Below are positions 37,240-45,686 of a stretch of 64,000 bases of DNA, piece after piece (the first letter of the stretch is position 1; each line of letters begins with the position of its first letter). Location: NCBI RefSeq assembly GCF_024355225.1, contig NZ_VCNH01000008.1, forward strand, positions 1,054,001-1,118,000. Reading direction: 5' to 3'. A model generated the notes under the pieces. That model was given only the letters and a program-made list of their open reading frames with translations. It ran no database searches and was not told the origin of the DNA. The position numbers and the translations under genes were made by a program. The stretch is from Roseovarius sp. M141. Its GTDB lineage: Bacteria > Pseudomonadota > Alphaproteobacteria > Rhodobacterales > Rhodobacteraceae.

Positions 37240-38042
37240 CAATGAACGCCCATGCAGGCGCGCCGATGCGCGCGCCCTACTACGCCGAAACGGGCAATGA
37301 ATGCGCCCTGTTCGACGCGGCTCATGAAAACGGTCTGCCCCTTCTTCTGAAGGGGCCGACCGGCTGCGGAAAAACCCGCTTTGTCGAGCATATGGCGGCA
37401 AGGTCGGGTCGGCGGCTTTATACCGTGGCCTGCCATGACGACCTGACGGCGGCCGATCTGATCGGGCGCTATCTGCTGCGTGGCGGGGAAACCGAGTGGG
37501 TCGACGGCCCGCTGACCCGCGCGGTGCGCGAAGGCGCGATCTGCTACCTCGACGAGGTGGTCGAGGCGCGCAAGGACGTGGCCGTGGTTCTGCACCCGCT
37601 GACCGACAACCGCCGTACCCTGATGATCGACCGCACCGGGGAGGAACTGACAGCCCCGCCCGGTTTCATGCTGATCGCCAGCTACAACCCCGGCTATCAG
37701 AACGTGCTGAAACGGATGAAGCCATCGACGCGCCAGCGGTTCCTGGCCATCACTTTCGGCTTCCCGGACCCCGAGACCGAGATCGCCGTCATCGCCGAGG
37801 AAAGCGGACTGGAGCAGGGCCGAGTCGCGCCGCTGGTACGGCTGGGCGGGCATATCCGCAACCTGTCGGGCATGGATCTGGAAGAGGGTGTATCGACCCG
37901 CCTGCTGATCTACGCAGCCACGTTGATGGCTGGCGGCATGGGCGTGGAAAAGGCGCTGGAGGCGGCGGTGATCGAGCCGCTGACCGATGACGACGACGTG
38001 CAGACCGCGCTACGCGATCTGGTCGCGACAGTCTACGGATAG
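37236..38042 (+). CDS. norQ: NorQ, MoxR-type AAA+ ATPase for NOR maturation
   Basis: A 268-residue AAA+ protein (CbbQ/NirQ/NorQ group): Walker A GPTGCGKT at 40-47, Walker B ICYLDEVVEAR, sensor region LIASYNPGY and the typical CbbQ C-terminal domain. With NorD it inserts or activates the non-haem iron of NorB. The start is the ATG overlapping the norB stop; a second ATG two codons on is equally close to the ribosome site. Confidence 0.95.
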   Translation: MTMNAHAGAPMRAPYYAETGNECALFDAAHENGLPLLLKGPTGCGKTRFVEHMAARSGRRLYTVACHDDLTAADLIGRYLLRGGETEWVDGPLTRAVREGAICYLDEVVEARKDVAVVLHPLTDNRRTLMIDRTGEELTAPPGFMLIASYNPGYQNVLKRMKPSTRQRFLAITFGFPDPETEIAVIAEESGLEQGRVAPLVRLGGHIRNLSGMDLEEGVSTRLLIYAATLMAGGMGVEKALEAAVIEPLTDDDDVQTALRDLVATVYG

Positions 38043-38048
38043 GACAGA

Positions 38049-39947
38049 ATGGCACTGCATCCCCTCGACCTGATGGACCCCGAAGAGGCGGTCGGAAATC
38101 TCTGGCACGATTACGCCGTGGGGATCGGCGCCGCGCCATCCTATCCCGATCAGGCGGCGTCACTGGATGCAATTCGCCCCAGCCTGACCATGATGTTTCG
38201 CGCCCTGGGCGGCCCGCCGGGGGTGGAGATGTGCGAGGCTGCGGCCATCGTCGCGCATCATCGCCGCCCCCATGTGCGCAAGCTGGCGACAGAGCGGGAC
38301 AAGATCCACCTTGCCGCCTTTGACGGCGAGCGCCTGCGCCTGCCGCCGGTGATCGACGTTTTTGCGTCCCATGCACTGAATCGTGCTGCGTATTTCTGGC
38401 TGGTCGCAATGGCAGCGCTTGCCAGTGATGCGGCGCTTGCCGCCGGCGATCTGGACGGGGCCGCGCGCGATCTGGCCATGATCGGCGCGAATGTCGCGGC
38501 AGGCCAGCGCGTGCTGGCCACCTGTCCGGGCCTGCGCGAACGCCATGGCGAAATGGTGGCGCATATCCTTGCCACGCGCCCGCGCACCCATTTGCCTGAC
38601 GCTGAAAAGGCAGTTGAGCAGGCCCTGCGCGCCGGGCTGGCTGGCGGCGATCTGCCTGATCTGGACGCGCCAGAGGGGGCACGCGGCCACATGACATTCG
38701 CCCCCGTGCCGATCTGGCTGGATTTCACCGCCGCGGGGCAGGGCGCTGCTGCCGACGACCACGCCGACGCACCGGGCGAAGTGCCCGACGCCGCGCAGAT
38801 GACCAAGCGCAAGCTGGGCGTGCGCCGCGACCGCGAGCAGGCCAACCGCAAGGACAGCTTTATCCTGCACCGGTTCGAGGCGATCCTGTCATGGGTCGAA
38901 TCGATGAACCTGAACCGGTCCATTCACGATGATGACGACGAGAACGCGCAGAAGGCGGCCGACGATCAGGACGAGATCACCCTGTCCAAGAATGACCGGC
39001 GCGCCGCGACGCGGCTGCGCCTGCATCTGGACCTGTCCCCGGCGGACGCCGATCATGAAAGGCTGTCCGCGCCCGTCACCTATCCCGAATGGAACCACCG
39101 CTCGCGCAGCTATATGCCCGACCACTGCCGCGTGCTGGAGGCGGAGGCGGTGCCTGACCCGGCCAATGCTTTTGTCCCCAACGCAAAACGGACCGAGGAG
39201 GTGCGCCGCCAGTTCGAAGTGCTGCGCCCCCGCCGCATCCTGCAACCGCGCCAGATAGACGGGTCCGAACTGGATCTGGACGCCGCCATCGCCGCGCAGA
39301 TCGACCTGCGCGCGACCGGGCGCTGCGACGACCGGGTTTTCCAATCCTCGCGCCAGACCGCGCGCGATCTGACGGTGGCATTCTTGATCGATACGTCCCG
39401 CTCGACCGAATCTGTCGTGGGCGATACCAGCGTGATCGACGTGGCGCGCGATGCGCTGGCCGCGCTCGCGGGTGGCATCGACGCGGCGGGTGACAGGCTG
39501 GGCATCTGGGGGTTTTCGTCGCTCAGGCGCGACCGGGTGTTCCTGACGCGCTGCAAACGGTTCGATCAGAAGATGAGCCGCGAGGTCACCGATAATATCT
39601 GCGCGCTGAAGCCGGGGCACTACACCCGTCTGGGCGCCGCCATCCGCCATGTCAGTGCGCAGTTGGCCGAGGAAACGGCGGCGCGCAAGCTGCTGATCGT
39701 GCTGACGGACGGCAAACCGAACGATCTGGACCATTACGAGGGCACGCACGGCATCGAAGACAGCCACATGGCCGTCGCCGAGGCGCGCCGCGCCGGGCAC
39801 GCGGTGCATGGCATCGTCATCGACGCGGACGGGCAGGACTGGTTCGCCCGCATCTTCGGGCGCGGCGGTTTCCATCTGCTGCCGCGCCCCGAGCGCCTGA
39901 CCCGCGTGCTGCCCGATATCTACCGAACCCTGACGCAGGAGACCTGA
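38049..39947 (+). CDS. norD: NorD, VWA-domain protein for NOR activation
   Basis: A 632-residue partner of NorQ. The C-terminal quarter is a von Willebrand A domain with the metal-binding motif D-T-S-R-S in FLIDTSRSTES and the downstream LIVLTDGKPNDLDHYEGTHG. The long N-terminal part is helical and acidic in the middle (DDDDENAQKAADDQDE), as usual for NorD. Six bases separate it from norQ. NorQ and NorD form a complex at the membrane. Confidence 0.95.
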   Translation: MALHPLDLMDPEEAVGNLWHDYAVGIGAAPSYPDQAASLDAIRPSLTMMFRALGGPPGVEMCEAAAIVAHHRRPHVRKLATERDKIHLAAFDGERLRLPPVIDVFASHALNRAAYFWLVAMAALASDAALAAGDLDGAARDLAMIGANVAAGQRVLATCPGLRERHGEMVAHILATRPRTHLPDAEKAVEQALRAGLAGGDLPDLDAPEGARGHMTFAPVPIWLDFTAAGQGAAADDHADAPGEVPDAAQMTKRKLGVRRDREQANRKDSFILHRFEAILSWVESMNLNRSIHDDDDENAQKAADDQDEITLSKNDRRAATRLRLHLDLSPADADHERLSAPVTYPEWNHRSRSYMPDHCRVLEAEAVPDPANAFVPNAKRTEEVRRQFEVLRPRRILQPRQIDGSELDLDAAIAAQIDLRATGRCDDRVFQSSRQTARDLTVAFLIDTSRSTESVVGDTSVIDVARDALAALAGGIDAAGDRLGIWGFSSLRRDRVFLTRCKRFDQKMSREVTDNICALKPGHYTRLGAAIRHVSAQLAEETAARKLLIVLTDGKPNDLDHYEGTHGIEDSHMAVAEARRAGHAVHGIVIDADGQDWFARIFGRGGFHLLPRPERLTRVLPDIYRTLTQET

Positions 39948-39948
39948 C

Positions 39949-40125
39949 ATGTATCGACTGATCGCCCTACTGGCCCTTTTCCTTCCCACCGGTGCGTTGG
40001 CCGAAGCGTTCCAGCGGCCCATACCGCAGCCGCAATCGGCAACCGCCGAATGGTGGTTCTTTGCCGCGTCGGTTGCGCTGCTGGCCTCGCTTTTGGCGGT
40101 GCATATGCTGGTGCGCCGCCGATGA
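39949..40125 (+). CDS. Small membrane protein of the nor operon
   Basis: Encodes 58 residues with a signal-like N-terminus (MYRLIALLALFLPTGALAEA), a proline-rich linker and a C-terminal helix (WWFFAASVALLASLLAVHML) ending in RRR. Starts one base after the norD stop and overlaps the next gene by ATGA. It is too short for NorE (a COX III-like protein), so it is a different accessory protein. Function unknown. Confidence 0.65.
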   Translation: MYRLIALLALFLPTGALAEAFQRPIPQPQSATAEWWFFAASVALLASLLAVHMLVRRR

Positions 40126-40370
40126 CGACGCGGCACGGCTGGGGCGTGGGGGCGATGACGCTGGTGCTGTACCCGTTCGGGGCAGGCGCGATGGCCATCA
40201 ACCTCTATTTTGCGGGGCTTATCGCGTCATGGCTGGATCTGGCCGTGATCTCGCCGCGGGCGTCGCTGATCGGCGGCGCGCTGCTGGGCGTGCCGGCGAC
40301 ATGGGCGTTCGCGCGCCATATCCGCGCGCTCATGGACCGCGCCGATGCCGAGGCGGACGCCGCCGGTTAG
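40122..40370 (+). CDS. Small membrane protein of the nor operon, NorF-like in size and position
   Basis: Encodes 82 residues with two hydrophobic helices (MTLVLYPFGAGAMAINLYFA, ASLIGGALLGVPATWAFARH) and an acidic tail. It resembles NorF only in size, topology and location at the end of a nor operon; I cannot confirm homology. Its stop overlaps the end of a broken gene on the other strand. Confidence 0.6.
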   Translation: MTTRHGWGVGAMTLVLYPFGAGAMAINLYFAGLIASWLDLAVISPRASLIGGALLGVPATWAFARHIRALMDRADAEADAAG

Positions 40371-40676
40371 GCCGCTTGCAGTAGCCACCCGACGGGCAAC
40401 CATTTGATCTCGGCGAGCGTGACATTGCGCGTCACGCTGCCGCCCGGCCCGGTTTTCTGCGGCGCGATGCCGGTCAGGCCGGGATGGGCCGCCGCGGCTT
40501 TCCTCAGTGGGTCGGTCGGCGGACCGTCGGTGGCGGGCAGGGCAAAAACGATGCGCGACGATGATCGCGCTGATGCTGTGCAGCACCCGTCTTGGCCCGG
40601 TCGGAAAGGGGCGCAGGTGCGGCGCGGTCAACGCGACAGCACGGTCCGCCATAAATGTTTCGTTAGATTTGCGCAT
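40367..40676 (-). pseudogene. Possible small gene with one frameshift
   Basis: On the minus strand an ATG at 40676 behind AGGAAAGG opens MRKSNETFMADRAVALTAPH and continues to about 40560. In the next frame the sequence reads FALPATDGPPTDPLRKAAAA and ends IKWLPVGWLLQAA with a TAA at 40367-40369. Together this looks like one protein of about 100 residues with a single-base frameshift near the T5 run. No family recognised. The rest of the 40371-40861 interval shows nothing more than the leader of the next gene. Confidence 0.3.
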
Positions 40677-40861
40677 GAGACAGGCCTTTCCTGTCGCCAC
40701 GCGGTAGAACGGCCTTGCCCTTCCCGCCCTGCCGTTTCATGGATGCAGTCGGCAGGATGCCGCCGATTCCGCTGCGCAGTGGGAAGGCTCGCGCGATTGC
40801 ATCGCACCTGTCAGGGGTGCAAATCCCGCCGGGGCAAGACGGTAACGAAAAGGAAAGACGC

Positions 40862-42505
40862 ATGAAGCGCATGATCGGCATGGCATTGGTCGCAGCCTTG
40901 GGGTGCAGCGGCGCAGCTTTGGCACAAGAGCTGGATGCACCGGGATCGGCGCAGGCGACGGACCCGGCAGATCTGGGCTGGATGCAGGGTTTTCCTGCAC
41001 CCGTGGACAAGGTGATACGCCTGTCCGACCCCGATTATTTCGCCTTTCCCAAACTGCGCTGGAGCGTTTGCAATTTTCGTCAGTTGATGCCGACCGTCGC
41101 CGTGGACAATGGCATCGACGGCGTGCGCGTCTTGCCCGAAGCTATCAAACCCGCGCTTGGGGGGGTGACGTTCACGCCGCTGGGGGGCGGCGATGTCATG
41201 ACATGGGACGCTGCGTTCGACGCGAACTATACTGACGGCGTGATCGTGCTGCACCATGGCCGCGTCGTCTATGAGCGCTACGACGGCTGTCTGAGCAAGA
41301 ACACGCTGCATGGCGCGATGGCTGTGACCCAATCGCTGACCGGCCTTCTGGCCGAGATGCTGGTGGCCGAGGGCACGCTGGACGATACCGCGCGCGTCGT
41401 CGATCTGATTCCCGAACTGGAAAGTAGCGGCTTTGGCGATGCCACGGTACGGCAGGTGATGGATATGACCACCGCGCTGGACTATTCCGAGGAGTATTCC
41501 GATCCGGACGCCGACGTCTGGACCTATGCCGAGGCCGGCAGCCCCCTGCCCAAGCCCGAAGGATACGAGGGCCCGCGCAGCTATTTCGAGTTTCTTCAGA
41601 CGGTGCAGAAAAACGGCGAGCATGGCGAGGCGTTCGGCGATCGCATGATCAACGCCGATACGCTGGGCTGGTTGATTGCGCGCGCCTCCGGCACGTCCGT
41701 GTCCGATCTTTTGTCAGACCGGATCTGGTCCCGCCTCGGCACGCAACGCGAGGCTTTTTATACGCTCGATTCCATCGGCACGCCTTTCGCGGGCGGCGGT
41801 TTCAGCGCGACGTTGCGCGATATGGCGCGGCTGGGCCAGATGATGCTGGAGGGTGGCCGGGCAGGCGGCGAACAGATCGTGCCCGAAGGCGTGGTGACGG
41901 CAATTGCGCAGGGCGGCGACAAGGATGTCTTTGCCAGGGCGGGGTATGATCTGCTGCCGGGGTGGAGCTATCGGTCGATGTGGTGGGTATCGGGCGATGA
42001 TCACGGCGCCTATGCGGCGCGCGGCGCGCACGGCCAGACCCTTTGGATCGACCCTGTGGCCGACATGGTGATCGCGCGCTTCGGCTCGCACCCGGTGGCG
42101 GCGAATACGGCCAGCGATCCCGCGTCGCTGCCAGCCTACCGCGCGGTGGCGCAGTATCTGATGGCGAATGATGATCTGCCACTGGTAGGCCGCGATTGGC
42201 GGATCGAGGATGTCGAAGGTATGGGTGTGATCGATTACAGCCAAGCCACGCTGCGTTTCACGGCAGATGGGTCGCTATCGGGCAGTGCGACCTGCAACCG
42301 CCTGATCGGCAGTTATGAGGCCGAGGATGATGCCATCACCATCGCCCCTGTCGGCGTCACAATGATGGCCTGCCCCGAGGCGCTGATGTTGCAGGAGCAG
42401 CGTATTCTCGATCTGCTGCCCAAGATCGAACGCTTTATCATCGATGAGACAGGCGCGCTGATCCTGATCGCCGCGGACGGACGTACGATCGCCGCGCGCC
42501 GCTGA
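40862..42505 (+). CDS. Serine-hydrolase-like (beta-lactamase fold) protein with a META domain; catalytic residues replaced
   Basis: A 547-residue exported protein: signal peptide 1-21 (GCSGAALAQ), a beta-lactamase/6-aminohexanoate-dimer-hydrolase-like domain (about 110-430; ATVRQVMDMTTALDYSEEY is characteristic) and a META/HslJ-like domain (about 440-545; SGSATCNRLIGSYEAEDDAI). In family members the nucleophile motif is S-V-x-K followed by S; here the aligned segment is A154-V-T-Q157-S, so both the catalytic Ser and Lys are replaced. It may be a binding or scaffold protein. The ATG follows AAGGAAAGACGC. Confidence 0.8.
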   Translation: MKRMIGMALVAALGCSGAALAQELDAPGSAQATDPADLGWMQGFPAPVDKVIRLSDPDYFAFPKLRWSVCNFRQLMPTVAVDNGIDGVRVLPEAIKPALGGVTFTPLGGGDVMTWDAAFDANYTDGVIVLHHGRVVYERYDGCLSKNTLHGAMAVTQSLTGLLAEMLVAEGTLDDTARVVDLIPELESSGFGDATVRQVMDMTTALDYSEEYSDPDADVWTYAEAGSPLPKPEGYEGPRSYFEFLQTVQKNGEHGEAFGDRMINADTLGWLIARASGTSVSDLLSDRIWSRLGTQREAFYTLDSIGTPFAGGGFSATLRDMARLGQMMLEGGRAGGEQIVPEGVVTAIAQGGDKDVFARAGYDLLPGWSYRSMWWVSGDDHGAYAARGAHGQTLWIDPVADMVIARFGSHPVAANTASDPASLPAYRAVAQYLMANDDLPLVGRDWRIEDVEGMGVIDYSQATLRFTADGSLSGSATCNRLIGSYEAEDDAITIAPVGVTMMACPEALMLQEQRILDLLPKIERFIIDETGALILIAADGRTIAARR

Positions 42506-42597
42506 ATACGGCGCGCGCCGCGCCTTTCGCGGGTGTCCATCGCGCGCTGTCGGGTTATATTGGGTCGGGCAAACCCTGCGACTGCCCCGGAGCCTCC

Positions 42598-43533
42598 ATG
42601 TCAGAAGAAAAAAAGCGCGCCCTGCGAGACGTCTTTGGCCGCTTCGCCACAGGCGTCACCGTGGTGACAACACGCGAGGCGGGCGGCGCGCCGCGCGGCT
42701 TTACCGCCAATTCGTTCAGCTCAGTGTCGCTGGACCCACCGCTGGTGCTGGTGTGCATTGCGCATACCGCTCACAGCGCGCCTGCCTTCCGTGCGGCGCC
42801 GCATTTTGGCATCAACATCCTGTGCGAGGATCAAAAGGGTATATCAAACCTCTTTGCCTCGCACGCGGCTGACAAGTTTGAGCAAACGGGTTGGACCGAG
42901 GGCGCGCACGGCGTGCCGCTGCTGCCCGATTCGCTGGCAACGCTGGTCTGTGCGCAGCACCGGCTGGTGGATGCCGGCGATCACGTGATCCTGATCGGCG
43001 AGGTGCTGGAGACACAGACCCGGGACGCGCCGCCGCTGGGGTATCACCGGGGCAGTTATTTCTCGATCGGGCTGGAGGACAAGCTGACAGGCATGGCCGC
43101 GCAGTGCGGCGCCGCCTGCATCGGCGCGATCATCGAAAGGGGCGGCGACGTGTTGCTGCGGCGGGGCGAGAATGGCGGCGTCTGCATTCCGGCGGCCCCG
43201 CCCGCCGCCACGTCGCTGGCGGGTCTGACGGCTAACCTGGCCGCGCACGGGCTGAACGCGCAGCTCGACCATCTATATGCGGTGTATGAAGATCCGACAG
43301 TGGGCCGCCATGTCATCGTTTACCACGGCACTGTATCGGGCGATGCGCCTGATGGAATGTTCTACTGCGCCCTTGATGACATTCCACTGGACGATGTGGC
43401 CAGCCCGGCAGAGCGCGCGACACTGGCGCAATATGCGCAGGAATATCGCCACGGGCAGTTCGGTGTCTATCAGGGCGACGCCGAGCGCGGCACAATCTAC
43501 CCGGTACCGCAGCGCAACGCACCCAAGGGGTGA
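42598..43533 (+). CDS. Flavin reductase domain protein with a Nudix-like C-terminal half
   Basis: A 311-residue protein. Residues 1-165 are a flavin-reductase-like FMN-binding domain (FGRFATGVTVVTT, GFTANSFSSVSLDPPLVLV, YHRGSYFSIG), used to supply reduced flavin to monooxygenases. Residues about 170-300 resemble a Nudix fold (CIGAIIERGGDVLLRRGENG ... FGVYQGD) but the catalytic REUxEE box is not visible. No partner monooxygenase is adjacent. Ends just before a strong terminator. Confidence 0.8.
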   Translation: MSEEKKRALRDVFGRFATGVTVVTTREAGGAPRGFTANSFSSVSLDPPLVLVCIAHTAHSAPAFRAAPHFGINILCEDQKGISNLFASHAADKFEQTGWTEGAHGVPLLPDSLATLVCAQHRLVDAGDHVILIGEVLETQTRDAPPLGYHRGSYFSIGLEDKLTGMAAQCGAACIGAIIERGGDVLLRRGENGGVCIPAAPPAATSLAGLTANLAAHGLNAQLDHLYAVYEDPTVGRHVIVYHGTVSGDAPDGMFYCALDDIPLDDVASPAERATLAQYAQEYRHGQFGVYQGDAERGTIYPVPQRNAPKG

Positions 43534-43548
43534 TGCCGGGGGTACTTT

Positions 43549-43575
43549 CCCAGCCTTTTTCCCTAAAAGGCTGGG
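43549..43575 (+). terminator. Intrinsic terminator after the flavin reductase gene
   Basis: Eleven-base arms CCCAGCCTTTT (43549-43559) and AAAAGGCTGGG (43565-43575) with a 5-base loop, 15 bases after the stop. On the other strand the same hairpin would follow the region beyond gshA's end, so it may work in both directions. Confidence 0.75.
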
Positions 43576-43606
43576 GCCTGCGACCCGTCTGCTTCTTTAA
43601 AGCGTT

Positions 43607-43636
43607 CGCGAAAAGCCTGACGCGCAGCTTTTCGCG
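43607..43636. terminator. Second hairpin between the convergent flavin reductase and gshA genes
   Basis: Ten-base perfect arms CGCGAAAAGC (43607-43616) and GCTTTTCGCG (43627-43636) with a 10-base loop. It lies 80 bases past the gshA stop on the minus strand and probably ends that transcript. Confidence 0.55.
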
Positions 43637-43716
43637 AAACGCAGCGCAACATATGAGCGTTGCATGCGTTTCACCGTAACTGAGTACCTCAAGTTTAAGG
43701 CGAAACGCTCTGGACC

Positions 43717-45087
43717 TCAGTAAGAAAATTCGCTGTAGATCAGGCTCAGATCGCCATCCCAGTCGCCATTGTAGCGCGCCAGTAATTCATCCGCCGGGGT
43801 CTGACCCGTTTCGATGCTCTCGCGCAGGGCGTTCAGGAAATGTGTCTCATCCGGGATCAGTCCCTCGGCGCCGGGGCGCGCGCGCGCGCGCAGACCCGCC
43901 TCGGAGATGTCCAGCACGCGAGCCGCCAGATCGTGCATGTCGATGCCGTCGACGCGTGCCTGCAAAGCGTCGACACTGGCCGCGACGCGCAGCGTCTCGC
44001 GTTGCTCGGCCGTCCAGTCCTTGACCAGATCCCAGGCGGCGTCCAAGCTGCTGGAATCATACATGATGCCGGTCCAGAAAGCCGGCAGCGCGCACAGGCG
44101 CCGCCACGGGCCACCATCTGCGCCGCGCATTTCCATGAATTTCTTGATCCGCGCCTCGGGAAAGATCGTCGTCAGGTGATCGGCCCAGTCCGACAGCGTG
44201 GCAACCTCGCCGGGTAGCGCGGGCAGTTCGCCGCGCATGAAATCACGGAACGACATGCCCAGAGCGTCGATATATTTGCCATCGCGGTAGACAAAATACA
44301 TCGGCACATCCAGCGCATAGTCGACATAGCGTTCGAACCCCATGCCATCCTCGAACACGAAAGGCAGCATGCCGGTGCGGGCCGCGTCCAGATCGCGCCA
44401 GACGCGGGCGCGCCATGATTTGTGGCCGTTCGGCTTGCCCTCGAAGAAGGGCGAGTTGGCAAACAGCGCCGTCGCGACGGGCTGTAACGCCAGCGCCACG
44501 CGGAATTTCTTGACCATGTCGGCCTCGGACGCGAAATCGAGGTTCACCTGCACGGTGCAGGTGCGCCGCATCATGACGCGGCCCATCGTGCCGACCTTTT
44601 GCATGTAGCTGTCCATCAGCTTGTAGCGGCCCTTGGGCATCAGGGGCATGTCGTCATGCAGCCACTCGGGCGCGGCGCCCAGCCCGATAAAGCCGACGCC
44701 GACGCGGTCCGCCACATCCTTGACCTCGCGCAGATGCACGTTGACCTCGTCGCAGGTGCCGTGGATCGTCTCCAGCGGGGCGCCCGACAGTTCCAACTGG
44801 CCGCCGGGTTCGAGCGACACGTTCGCGCCGTCCTTTTCCAGCCCGATCAGGTTGCCATCCTCGGTGACGGGGGACCAGCCGTGGGCGTCGCGCAGGCCCT
44901 CAAGCACCGCCAGAACGCTGCGCGTCCCGTGATAGGGGATGGGCTTGTGCGTGTCCTTGCAATAGCCGAATTTCTCGTGCTCGGTGCCGATGCGCCAATC
45001 CGCTTTGGGCTTGTTGCCGTCTTCGAGATATTCGGCCAGCTGGCTGTGATGCTCGATCGGCCCGCCGCCGGATTGGGGAATGGACAT
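43717..45087 (-). CDS. gshA: Glutamate-cysteine ligase (plant/alphaproteobacterial type)
   Basis: A 456-residue enzyme that makes gamma-glutamylcysteine, the first step of glutathione synthesis. It matches the GCS2 family: WRIGTEHEKFGYCKDTHKPI, LEPGGQLELSGAPLETIH, MPKGRYKLMDSYMQKVGTMG, MMRRTCTVQVNLDFASE, and EMRGADGGPWRRLCALPAFW. The start MSIPQSGGGPIE is typical. It is monocistronic between a terminator region and the small membrane protein gene. Confidence 0.95.
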   Translation of the reverse strand: MSIPQSGGGPIEHHSQLAEYLEDGNKPKADWRIGTEHEKFGYCKDTHKPIPYHGTRSVLAVLEGLRDAHGWSPVTEDGNLIGLEKDGANVSLEPGGQLELSGAPLETIHGTCDEVNVHLREVKDVADRVGVGFIGLGAAPEWLHDDMPLMPKGRYKLMDSYMQKVGTMGRVMMRRTCTVQVNLDFASEADMVKKFRVALALQPVATALFANSPFFEGKPNGHKSWRARVWRDLDAARTGMLPFVFEDGMGFERYVDYALDVPMYFVYRDGKYIDALGMSFRDFMRGELPALPGEVATLSDWADHLTTIFPEARIKKFMEMRGADGGPWRRLCALPAFWTGIMYDSSSLDAAWDLVKDWTAEQRETLRVAASVDALQARVDGIDMHDLAARVLDISEAGLRARARPGAEGLIPDETHFLNALRESIETGQTPADELLARYNGDWDGDLSLIYSEFSY

Positions 45088-45158
45088 GGCTTGGCCTCCG
45101 CTAGGTTGATTTTCAGTAGGTGGCGCGGGGGCAGGGGGCTGTCAACCCGCGAAAGATG

Positions 45159-45686
45159 TCAGGTCAGGCGCAGATGGGCCGGTTTGGTGCCCGGTTTTTG
45201 CCACAGCAGGATGCGCCCCGGCGCCGTGCGGCGCATTTCGGCAAGCATCTGTTCGGTCCGCATGCCCGGCAGCGCGGCAAAGACATCGAACAGCGCGTCG
45301 GCGCCGCTGGCCGTCAGCGGGATCATCACATCGGGTTGACCGGGCTGGCTCAGCGCCCAGTGCGCGGGCTTGCCGGTGCGGTCCAGCGCCAGCGAAGTCA
45401 TTTCCGAGCGCGCGATGACACCGCCGCCCAAAGGGCCGAAATAGCCGATGGCGCCCTCGTCGATGTCTACCACACCGGGGCCGCCCGCCCCGGCGGCAAA
45501 GCGCATGCGTTGCAGGGCGGCGACCAGCGATATGGCGCCTGCCAGCGTGATGAACACGCCCAGCCAGAATGTTATCCCAAAGCTGCGCCATGCGATCAGC
45601 AGGCCCAGCGCCAACACGGCGAGGCTGATCAGGGCGCCCTGCCAGCGTGTCAGAGCCGCTGCGGCCTCGGACCGCATAAAGCTCAT
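45159..45686 (-). CDS. Membrane protein of unknown function, coupled to rsmE
   Basis: A 175-residue protein with two N-terminal membrane helices (WQGALISLAVLALGLLIAWR, FWLGVFITLAGAISLVAALQ) and a C-terminal soluble domain (GVVDIDEGAIGYFGPLGGGV, LPGMRTEQMLAEMRRTAPGR). No family named. It overlaps the rsmE stop by ATGA and so is translated after it. Confidence 0.75.
   Translation of the reverse strand: MSFMRSEAAAALTRWQGALISLAVLALGLLIAWRSFGITFWLGVFITLAGAISLVAALQRMRFAAGAGGPGVVDIDEGAIGYFGPLGGGVIARSEMTSLALDRTGKPAHWALSQPGQPDVMIPLTASGADALFDVFAALPGMRTEQMLAEMRRTAPGRILLWQKPGTKPAHLRLT

Noticed and set aside
35593..37401. 602-codon open frame antisense to norB
   Set aside because: Histidine/glutamine/arginine-rich shadow with no family resemblance; norB is certain.
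40780..40861. Riboswitch before the serine-hydrolase-like gene
   Set aside because: Only a short 5-base stem; no cobalamin, TPP or other conserved box.
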